A stretch of 5,930 bases of DNA from Thermoanaerobaculia bacterium (GTDB taxonomy: Bacteria; Acidobacteriota; Thermoanaerobaculia; Multivoradales; UBA5704). Each line of letters starts with the position of its first letter. Positions within the stretch are counted from its first letter, which is position 1. The position numbers were made by a program, and so were the translations under genes. A model generated the notes under the pieces. That model did not search any database, was not told the origin of the DNA, and saw only the letters and a program-made list of their open reading frames with translations. This document shows, one piece after another, positions 1-4,732 of this stretch. Where the stretch lies: the NCBI GenBank assembly GCA_030150965.1, contig JASLEW010000703.1, positions 1 to 5,930 of the forward strand, in the 5' to 3' direction.

Positions 1-404
1 CGCGGTCGCGGTCCCCGTAGGCACTCCAGGCCGGCGCGCGCTACGCGCCTGGGAGGGAGGCTGTTGCCCCCCTTCCAGGTTGGCGGTCCCGGCGACGGCC
101 GCCCTCCCGTCCCCCACCGCCCGCCCAACGCACGCATGGGCTATGGAAGGCGCCGGGTCGGCGGAAACCGCGGACCCAACGGGGGCCGCCCGTGTCGCTG
201 CGCTCCACGGCCCCCACCCGCCGCGGCCCCCGGTCCGCCGTTCCCGCCGCCCCTTGGAAACCGGCTCCCGGCCCCCCACGCGCCCGCCCTTCACCCACCC
301 ACCCTCGCCGCTTTCCACCCCTCCCACAGCCCCGGCGGCGAGGTACACATACTTGAGCCTTAGAAGCAGAAGCAACAGCACTCAGCAGGTAACGGTAAAC
401 CCGA
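1..404. other. gene-less, strongly C-rich flank
   Basis: I see no credible gene here. Several reading frames stay open on both strands, but only because the sequence is so GC-rich that stop codons are rare. Their products are Pro/Arg/Gly-rich and resemble no family. The + strand is heavily biased to C over G between about 60 and 330, with many CCC and CCCC runs. A short lower-GC patch lies at about 340-400, just before the hairpin at 405. Confidence 0.6.
283..304 (-). other. G-quadruplex motif
   Basis: Five GGG runs lie on the minus strand, complementary to CCC at 283-285, 287-289, 294-296, 298-300 and 302-304. Read on the minus strand the loops are T, T, TGAA and C. This meets the canonical G3+N1-7 pattern with very short loops, which favour a stable parallel quadruplex. 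Its biological role is unknown, and in such C-rich DNA it may be incidental. Confidence 0.6.
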
Positions 405-427
405 GACCTGTCCCTGCGGGACAGGTC
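405..427. repeat. perfect inverted repeat (10-bp stem, 3-nt loop)
   Basis: The left arm GACCTGTCCC (405-414) and right arm GGGACAGGTC (418-427) are exact reverse complements around the loop TGC. No T-run follows on either strand, so it is not a typical intrinsic terminator. It lies 13 bp before the G-rich repeats at 441-486 and may belong to the same mobile-element remnant. It could also be a stand-alone REP-like hairpin. Confidence 0.7.
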
Positions 428-440
428 CACTAACCGAGGA

Positions 441-492
441 GGGGGGAAAATTAACGTCGCGCTGGGGGGGAAATTTGGCGTCGTCTTGACAC
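441..492. mobile_element. possible insertion-sequence end with iterated binding-site-like repeats
   Basis: Two related units of about 23 bp follow each other: a G-run, then AAAATT...CGTCG at 441-463, and a G-run, then AAATTT..CGTCG at 464-486. The sequence then ends in TCTTGACAC (484-492). Read on the minus strand this is TGTCAAGA followed by two copies of a CGACG...AATTT...CCCCC motif. A TGT terminus followed by iterated transposase-site-like repeats recalls the ends of IS21-type elements. The family assignment is inference. If it is an end, the element would have extended to the left, but no transposase is visible there. Confidence 0.4.
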
Positions 493-670
493 GTGGACCT
501 CCGGGCCATCCTCGTGGAGTCCTTGGGCGGCCAGCCTTACCCAGCCGGCCGCCCCTTTTTTCCCTCGGCTTTTCCCCGATGCATCAGCGTCACCTGCCCG
601 CCAGGAGCGGCCGGTTCTTGCCCACCGGCCCCTGCCGCGGCGGGCGGGGAGCGAGGGGCGGAGACGGCGG

Positions 671-742
671 GTGTCAAGAATTCCCCCGGAAAGTGATGCC
701 ACTCGCCGAAAGTCTGCCGCCGTTTTGCCAGCCTCTTGACAC
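671..742. mobile_element. 72-bp miniature element or fused IS ends
   Basis: A perfect 9-bp terminal inverted repeat bounds the segment: GTGTCAAGA at 671-679 and TCTTGACAC at 734-742. Inside are two imperfect copies of a GAAAGT..TGCC motif, at 686-700 and 706-718, and a small dyad AGTG-ATGC-CACT at 692-703. The same 9-mer closes the repeat block at 484-492. This may be an IS that lost its transposase by internal deletion, leaving both ends, or a small non-autonomous element. No clear target-site duplication is visible. Confidence 0.4.
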
Positions 743-1167
743 GGACCGCGGCCGCTGAGCCGGCCGGCCGCTGAGCCCGCCGCGCCACGGCGCCGGCCGG
801 TGGCGGGCCCTCGGCGCCTGGCGCGAGCCTCGACGCTCGGCCCCTCTCTCTGGCGCGCCCCCTCTCCGAGGCACGACCCTTCCCTCCAGGCGCGCCCCAC
901 CTCCGACTCGCCCAGTGGCAGCGGCCGGCCGCACCATTCCCACCTGCTCCTGCCGCCTGCGACCTGCCACCTGCTCCTGCCGCCTGCCGCCTGCCGCCGT
1001 GCGGCGCGTGCCTGATGAATGCTCGCCAATGCGCGGACGGATGGCTGCTCCGATGCTTTACTGCGGCATGCGGCACGACCCGGAGGCTGGACGGTGTAGC
1101 AGGTTTGTACGTATTCTCCACACGGAAGCAGCGTTTGCGCCAGCAACGACGCAAGGAGACCGGGGGC
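743..1167. other. gene-less GC-rich spacer with simple repeats
   Basis: No supportable gene. The minus-strand frames that stay open across this stretch encode low-complexity Arg/Gly/Ala sequence and run straight through the unrelated repeats. The stretch contains a duplicated 12-mer GGCCGCTGAGCC (750-761 and 766-777) and the 27-bp tandem repeat at 941-994. From about 1015 to 1140 the composition is less extreme, but I recognise nothing in it. Confidence 0.5.
941..994. repeat. 27-bp tandem repeat, two copies
   Basis: The 20-mer CACCTGCTCCTGCCGCCTGC occurs at 941-960 and again at 968-987. Each copy is followed by a 7-mer (GACCTGC, then CGCCTGC), giving two 27-bp units. The units are themselves built from CCTGC-containing heptamers, so the array probably grew by slippage. 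Confidence 0.8.
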
Positions 1168-1681
1168 ATGAGACTCGCCCTTCCGGATCGCGGCAGGGGT
1201 TTCGCCGCCTTGGCCTGGCTTGCTCGACTCGCTCGACTCGCTCGGCTCGCTCGACTCGACGCGCTCCGACCCGGTGACCGGCGCGCCATCGCTCAACGCG
1301 GTCACCTCCTACCTGTACGACCCCTGGAACCGCCAGACTGACGTGACCGACGTGAACGGCATGCGCACCCACACGACGTTCGATGCGCTGAACCGCGTCC
1401 TCTCCGTCACCCAGGGCTACGGCTCGGCGCAGCCGCTGACCACGACGTACAACTACAACGCGCTGGGTGACCTGACCTGCGTGCAGCTGCCGGCCGGCAA
1501 CGCCATCGCGTACGCCTTTGACTTCGCCGGCCGCCTGACCTCGATGGCGCGCCAGGCCGGCTGCGCCGCGGCCCAGCCCCTCGAACAGACCGTGTACACG
1601 CTCGACGCCGCCGGCCACCGGGTCCTGGAGCAGCGCCAGCGCCTCGATGCCGGGCGTCACCCCACGCCGTCATGCCGCTGA
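1168..1681 (+). pseudogene. truncated Rhs/YD-repeat protein gene
   Basis: From about 1265 to 1650 the frame encodes typical YD-repeat sequence: SYLYDPWNRQTDVTDVNG, then TTFDALNRVLSVTQG, TTYNYNALGDLTCVQLPAG, FDFAGRLTSM and VYTLDAAGHRVLEQRQR. Rhs proteins are normally well over 1,000 residues and are surface or secreted toxin-delivery proteins with a C-terminal core. Here only about 130 residues remain, with no core or toxin. A stop follows at 1679-1681, after a tail that no longer looks like YD repeats. A plausible original start is ATG at 1168, preceded by AAGGAG. It opens with a positively charged then hydrophobic stretch (MRLALPDRGRGFAALAWLA) like a signal peptide. That frame differs from the YD frame, and the switch falls in the 9-bp repeat at 1222-1257. 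The gene is therefore broken internally and truncated. The YD assignment is strong; the link to the 1168 start is inference. Confidence 0.8.
1222..1257. repeat. 9-bp tandem repeat, four copies
   Basis: The unit GCTCGACTC occurs at 1222-1230 and 1231-1239, as the variant GCTCGGCTC at 1240-1248, and again at 1249-1257. It lies between the signal-peptide-like start and the YD repeats, and marks where the reading frame changes. Slippage or recombination at this repeat could have joined the two parts. Confidence 0.85.
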
Positions 1682-1842
1682 ATCCCGGGAAAGCTGCCAG
1701 TCTAATTCCCGCTTGGTCAGGAGCGCGTGATGATCCGCAAACTGTCGGCTCTATCTGGCCCTCGGCGAAGAGCCCGCGGTCCCGCAGGGCGGTTGAGGCG
1801 GTTCTCGGCGGGGCTTCGGGTTTGGGAGGGAGGTGCTGTGTT

Positions 1843-3132
1843 TCAGTCGTAAGTTTCGCCTGCCCTCATCGGACCGCCGATCTTGCCTGGTAGTCCATTC
1901 GTGTCCGAGCAGATCGGCCAAGACATGACGTGCCCATCGGGGCCAGTCACGACGACACAATACTGGCCTCCTGCGTATGCATCACTAAGCAGCAAGGACT
2001 TACCGGCCGCGAGCACGACGGCCTTGACCCCATTGCCGTCAGCGTGCGCCGCGGCGAAATGACACTGGTCCGGCCCATGCGCGTCGCATCGCAAAGTGAT
2101 TCCATCCGCGCTTTCAGACTTGCGGCTCGCTGTTACGTCGTTGCTTGTTGAGCTCAGGTCTCCATCGGCTCGCGCAACCTCGCACCAAATGTCGGAAAAC
2201 CTCTCGCACCGCCGCCCAACTGCTCTCGTACAGATGAAGCCGTCACCCATCGCCTTCGTCGGGTAAAATTCACTCGTATGCCACTTGATGGCTCTCTGAT
2301 AACCGTTGGCCTTACAGTAGGCATCAGCTGCAGGTTGACCGCACGCCGTGGCCGCGCTCTCGCAGCGGTCGAGCGCCATCCCGCCGCCGGTTGTTGGATG
2401 GTGGAATCTCCGCTCACGCGCTGGTCCTTGCCGTTGACCTGAAGCCGCATCTCCCGTACTGCTCGTCGCTGATCGCAAGGCGCTTCCCACTGCTTGGCGA
2501 TCACCGCCACTTCTCGCTGCACGGCTCCAGTTATTGATTGAGGCGCTCAGCGCGATCATGAAAATAAGCGCGACAACTGCACAACCGAGCCAGCCGGCGA
2601 CTGGGAATATGGAGGACTTCTTCGCGCCGACTCTCCTCACATTGAGCTCGGGTATTTGCGGAGCGTTCTCCTTGACGAGCCATTTGAAAAGCTCTTCCAG
2701 GTTCCGATCAGATAGCAGCTGTGGTCCATCCGGCTCCACCGTTAAGTCCCACTTCTCACCATGCCAATCGTTCGCCGATCCCTCCCAGTTTTCCGGCATC
2801 GTCCGGGGATCGTTGCCCTTGTTGCCACTGAGGTGAACCTCCGCAGCACGCTCGGAATAACACTCAATTGCAAACCAGTTGTATTGTGGACGCCAGCGAT
2901 CTGGAATTCGCTCGAACACGCGAAACCCGTAGCCAATGCCGGCGGGCCCCAGCTCGACATGACGCCCGAGCCGTTGATTCACCTGATCCATCCAGTACTG
3001 CACCCGCGACCCGAGATGGCTGGCGATCCACTCCTGCCCCGCCTTGTCCCTGGCAGCCTTGACAACACTTTCCTGCTCGCTTCGGGCTTGCTTCGCCCTC
3101 TCGTCATTCTGATGCTGCGTTATCCAGTCCAT
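1843..3132 (-). CDS. single-pass membrane protein with Cys-rich exported domain, family not named
   Basis: A 429-aa protein I cannot assign to a named family. Residues 1-172 are soluble, with a charged helical start, then a region rich in W, Y and G (WRPQYNWFAIECYSERAAEVH, about 80-100). A hydrophobic segment (FPVAGWLGCAVVALIFMIAL, 176-195) is preceded by RRVGAKK, so by the positive-inside rule the N-terminal half is cytoplasmic. A low-complexity linker (about 203-250) leads to an exported half with ten cysteines (257, 264, 273, 301, 309, 317, 349, 357, 392, 408). Residues 251-319 form a compact Cys-rich unit, with GQPAADAYCKANGY and then GDGFIC...C...C, a pattern I associate with uncharacterised secreted proteins. 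The ATG lies 22 bp after the stop of the RING-like gene, with no clear ribosome site, which suggests translational coupling. Base composition is less GC-rich than the flanks. A ligand- or envelope-stress-sensing role is speculation. Confidence 0.8.
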   Translation of the reverse strand: MDWITQHQNDERAKQARSEQESVVKAARDKAGQEWIASHLGSRVQYWMDQVNQRLGRHVELGPAGIGYGFRVFERIPDRWRPQYNWFAIECYSERAAEVHLSGNKGNDPRTMPENWEGSANDWHGEKWDLTVEPDGPQLLSDRNLEELFKWLVKENAPQIPELNVRRVGAKKSSIFPVAGWLGCAVVALIFMIALSASINNWSRAARSGGDRQAVGSALRSATSSTGDAASGQRQGPARERRFHHPTTGGGMALDRCESAATACGQPAADAYCKANGYQRAIKWHTSEFYPTKAMGDGFICTRAVGRRCERFSDIWCEVARADGDLSSTSNDVTASRKSESADGITLRCDAHGPDQCHFAAAHADGNGVKAVVLAAGKSLLLSDAYAGGQYCVVVTGPDGHVMSWPICSDTNGLPGKIGGPMRAGETYD

Positions 3133-3154
3133 AGGGTGCCGTGCCAGGCATTAA

Positions 3155-3295
3155 TTAGCGCAATGTATGGCCGTCGAGCGGACAGTGGGCGTGGCCAGAA
3201 GCGCAGCTCTTGCAGATGAAGTGGCCTTGCGAGCAAGTCTTACCGCCGCCGAGATCTTTCTTCTTGCCACAAGCGTCACAAATTCGCTCTGCCAT
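3155..3295 (-). CDS. 46-aa zinc-binding protein with RING-like ligand spacing
   Basis: A short gene. The ATG (3293-3295) follows a strong ribosome site AGGGAGGG four bases upstream, and TAA is at 3155-3157. The likely metal ligands are C6, C9, C21, H25, C28, C31, C38 and D41, in the motifs CDAC, CSQGHFICKSC and HCPLD. The spacing C-x2-C-x11-C-x3-H-x2-C-x2-C-x6-C-x2-D fits the cross-brace RING pattern (C3HC3D), including the Pro after the seventh ligand. RING domains in eukaryotes, and in some bacterial ubiquitin-like systems, recruit E2 enzymes. A plain double zinc ribbon is an equally possible reading, and at 46 aa little beyond the metal core exists. No E1, E2 or ubiquitin-like gene is in the window. 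It lies directly upstream of the membrane protein gene on the same strand, so the two are probably one transcript. Confidence 0.75.
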   Translation of the reverse strand: MAERICDACGKKKDLGGGKTCSQGHFICKSCASGHAHCPLDGHTLR

Positions 3296-3299
3296 CTTG

Positions 3300-3307
3300 C
3301 CCTCCCT
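3300..3307 (-). promoter_or_regulatory. strong ribosome binding site
   Basis: Reads AGGGAGGG on the minus strand, four bases before the ATG of the 46-aa gene. It supports this short minus-strand gene over the overlapping 167-residue plus-strand frame. Confidence 0.65.
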
Positions 3308-3364
3308 TTATGTCGCAGGTCGCGATGCATGAACAAAATAGCCCTGATCTGGGGGCCGGACTTC

Positions 3365-3562
3365 TCAGTTACTCCGTGGATCACCGGGCTTTCCACAGCG
3401 TCTTCGCATCGTACTAAAATTGGTACAATCTGGCCCAGCGCGCTGATCTTGGAAGATCTCCACCTCGACACAGCCGCAGCTCCACCGTGTGATTTCTGCA
3501 TGCGTAGGGCAGCCGTGGTTACACCTACAGCGCTCTTGCTTTCGGCTTACGATGTGGGCCAT
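3365..3562 (-). CDS. possible 65-aa Cys-rich protein
   Basis: The ATG at 3560-3562 is preceded by GGAGGG four bases upstream. An in-frame ATG at 3574 overlaps that site and is less likely. The product has seven cysteines, clustered as RCRCNHGC (11-18) and SCGC (28-31), plus C46 and C56. This suggests metal binding, but I recognise no family. It lies upstream of the 46-aa gene on the same strand with a gap of about 70 bp, so it could be the first gene of the same transcript. Against it: codon third positions are mixed, and other frames are open across the region. It may instead be a chance frame in the leader. Confidence 0.4.
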   Translation of the reverse strand: MAHIVSRKQERCRCNHGCPTHAEITRWSCGCVEVEIFQDQRAGPDCTNFSTMRRRCGKPGDPRSN

Positions 3563-3566
3563 GGCG

Positions 3567-3572
3567 CCCTCC
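3567..3572 (-). promoter_or_regulatory. ribosome binding site of the 65-aa frame
   Basis: GGAGGG on the minus strand, four bases before the ATG at 3562. It decides the start in favour of the second of two in-frame ATGs. Confidence 0.4.
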
Positions 3573-3616
3573 ATTCAAGCATGATCACAGCCGCTCAGAC
3601 CAGCAGTCTTGTCCAA

Positions 3617-3646
3617 ATTAACTACCCAAGCATAGAACATGGTCAA
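3617..3646 (-). promoter_or_regulatory. candidate sigma70 promoter for the minus-strand group
   Basis: On the minus strand TTGACC (3641-3646), an 18-bp spacer, then GTTAAT (3617-3622), four of six matches to the -10 consensus. Transcription would begin near 3610, about 50 bp before the 65-aa frame. An assignment by eye in an A/T-richer region. Confidence 0.35.
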
Positions 3647-3745
3647 CACTCGCCAGCACACGGGTTCTAATGTCAAAGCTCCTCTGAAGGTCGTTACTAC
3701 ACTGACAGAACTGTGGACACGCATGCATCATGAATCATTTACGTA

Positions 3746-3775
3746 ACTATCGCTGATTTACAGGGCCGTTGTCAA
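3746..3775 (-). promoter_or_regulatory. second candidate promoter, distal
   Basis: On the minus strand a perfect TTGACA (3770-3775), an 18-bp spacer, then GATAGT (3746-3751), four of six to the -10 consensus. It lies about 180 bp upstream of the first possible gene of the group. Confidence 0.25.
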
Positions 3776-3911
3776 TGGTGTGACGAGAGACGAGATCTTT
3801 CCGGGAGGCATCCGATCTAAAGAAGCAACCCCGCCGAGAGGCGAGGATCACCGGCTTCCGCCCTACTTTCGCCATTGCCAACGCCGTGAGTTTGCACAAC
3901 TTATTCACGAC

Positions 3912-4207
3912 ATGACAGCCGAGCGCCCATCAACGCCTCGGCAGACGAGGCCGTCCGGCACTACCGGGACTCCCTGATCCGGGCCCTCGGCCCGGAGATC
4001 CTCGCAGCCCTCAACGACGGCGACGTCACCGAGGTCTACGTCAACCCCTCCAGCCGGGTGCATCTAAACACCCGTTCCCCGGGGCCGAATCCCAACCCCA
4101 ACCATCCTCCCCCCTGAGAAGGTCACCCGCTTCCTCAACCACGTAGCTCCAAGATCCCCAGCGTCCTCAACGCCTCCCACCCGCTCCTCCAGGCCGAGCT
4201 GCCCATC
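3912..4207 (+). pseudogene. trbB: trbB remnant (conjugative-transfer ATPase), N-terminal third
   Basis: TrbB is the VirB11-type hexameric ATPase of trb/IncP-like type IV secretion systems, normally about 320 residues. Starting at ATG 3912 the remnant reads MTAERP, then in the next frame INASADEAVRHYRDSL, IRALGPEILAALNDGDVTEV and YVNPSSRVHLNTRS. It then reads RGRIPTPTILPPEKVTRFL in another frame, and finally KIPSVLNASHPLLQAELP. Three single-base events explain the frame changes: a loss near 3926, an extra C in the run near 4078, and a loss near 4148. The segment stops at the AELP motif, before the Walker A and later catalytic motifs, and is fused directly to trbC sequence. It cannot make a working ATPase. 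Identification rests on the ALGPEILAAL...VTEVYVNP and LLQAELP signatures and on trbC following it. Confidence 0.8.
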
Positions 4208-4338
4208 TGCAATCTCTGCTGCGCTCTCTCCCGCTCGCACTGGCGCTGATGGCCGGCGGGGCGACGGCGGCGGAGGCCGGCACGGGCGGCGCGAATCTCC
4301 CCTGGAATCAGCCTCTCCGGCCAAGCTTCACGGTGTAG
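4204..4338 (+). pseudogene. trbC: trbC remnant (conjugative pilin), 5' part
   Basis: TrbC is the pilin subunit of trb-type conjugation systems (VirB2-like), made with a signal sequence. The frame reads LQSLLRSLPLALALMAGG, then ATAAEAGTGGANLPWNQPL: a hydrophobic signal-like stretch, an Ala-rich cleavage region and the G-x-LPW motif that opens mature TrbC. Homology ends near 4317 and a TAG follows at 4336-4338. The two membrane segments of mature pilin are missing, and so is the normal start, because deletion joined this part to trbB. The trbB-trbC order matches trb operons. Confidence 0.7.
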
Positions 4339-4580
4339 ACCGGCTGGCAGACCTTCTCGGCCGCGTAGGGATCGAGGAGCGGGACCTGACCGAGCGCGAA
4401 CTGGCGACCCTGGAGCGGGTCTCGATCCGCACCCTCCAGGACTGGCGCCGCGGCGAGGGGCCGACCTACCGGAAGCTGGGGCCGGCGAAGCGGGCGCCTG
4501 TGCGCTATCCGGTGGCCTGGTATCGCGACTGGCGGGAGCGGACCAGGAGCACCGGGCCGGTCCTCGGTCAGGTCAGCTGA
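4335..4580 (+). CDS. helix-turn-helix DNA-binding domain, excisionase/AlpA-like, start unclear
   Basis: The frame encodes about 81 residues. LTERELATLERVSIRTLQDW is a helix-turn-helix, followed by RRGEGPTYRKLG and VRYPVAWYRDWRE. The W-x-x-G-x-GP-x-x-x-KLG...VRY sequence is the winged-helix pattern of MerR/AlpA/Xis-like proteins that bind DNA at phage and integrative-element ends or regulate them. TGA at 4578-4580 ends it. No ATG, GTG or TTG lies in frame between 4335 and the helix-turn-helix, and the frame runs open into the trbC remnant. Either the true start was deleted or a rare start is used: a CTG preceded by GAGGAG lies at about 4384. Its place between conjugation remnants and a tRNA fits an excisionase. 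The fold is well supported, but whether the gene is expressed is doubtful. Confidence 0.55.
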   Translation, partial: VDRLADLLGRVGIEERDLTERELATLERVSIRTLQDWRRGEGPTYRKLGPAKRAPVRYPVAWYRDWRERTRSTGPVLGQVS

Positions 4581-4645
4581 AGTGCACCCAAAGTGTACCG
4601 GAGGCTGTAATGTCTGGAACGATGCGCGCTAACTGCTTGATTCTA

Positions 4646-4722
4646 TGGTCGGGACGCCGGGATTTGAACCCGGGACCCCCTGAACCCCATTCAGGTACGC
4701 TACCAGACTGCGCCACGTCCCG
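4646..4722 (-). tRNA. tRNA-Pro (anticodon GGG)
   Basis: A complete cloverleaf on the minus strand. The acceptor arms are CGGGACG (5' end, 4716-4722) and CGTCCCG. The D arm contains GGCGCAGTCTGGTAGCG. The anticodon stem CCTGA/TCAGG encloses loop ATGGGGT with anticodon GGG (codon CCC). The T arm is CCCGG-GTTCAAAT-CCCGG. The discriminator is A, and the terminal CCA (4646-4648) is encoded in the genome. The 3' end faces the conjugation remnants and the HTH gene, the usual orientation when a tRNA has served as integration site. It starts 10 bp after the stop of the Ala/Pro-rich gene on the same strand, with no terminator between them. Confidence 0.95.
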
Positions 4723-4732
4723 ACCGAACCGG

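Larger units (their letters stand above)
3563..3911. other. lower-GC intergenic region between the minus-strand group and the trb remnant
   Basis: No convincing gene. The region is clearly richer in A/T than its surroundings and holds two sigma70-like promoter candidates facing the minus-strand genes. It also has an imperfect hairpin at 3829-3846 (CCCCGCC-GAGA-GGCGAGG, one mismatch) with no T-run. The + frame from 3780 is open into the trbB start but encodes nothing recognisable. Confidence 0.5.

Noticed and set aside
405..427. Intrinsic terminator
   Set aside because: The hairpin is perfect but no T-run follows on either strand and no gene ends nearby.
941..994. CRISPR array
   Set aside because: The repeat units are directly adjacent with no unique spacers; this is a tandem repeat.
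451..1305. Long minus-strand frames over the left flank (284 and 250 residues)
   Set aside because: Low-complexity Arg/Gly/Ala products that cross the IS-end-like repeats and the tandem repeats and overlap the Rhs fragment; they are open only because stops are rare in GC-rich DNA.
1058..1660. 200-residue minus-strand frame
   Set aside because: Antisense shadow of the YD-repeat sequence, which has clear family motifs on the plus strand.
1731..1851. 40-codon plus-strand frame starting MIRKLS after GGAGCGCGTG
   Set aside because: The start resembles that of a small conserved protein, but the similarity ends after a few codons and the rest is Arg/Gly-rich; at most a scrap of a gene.
3151..3501. 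116-residue minus-strand frame
   Set aside because: Overlaps the 46-aa gene out of frame, lacks a good ribosome site and shows no motif.
3167..3670. 167-residue plus-strand frame
   Set aside because: Antisense to the 46-aa zinc-binding gene, which has conserved-looking ligands and a strong ribosome site; the plus product resembles nothing.
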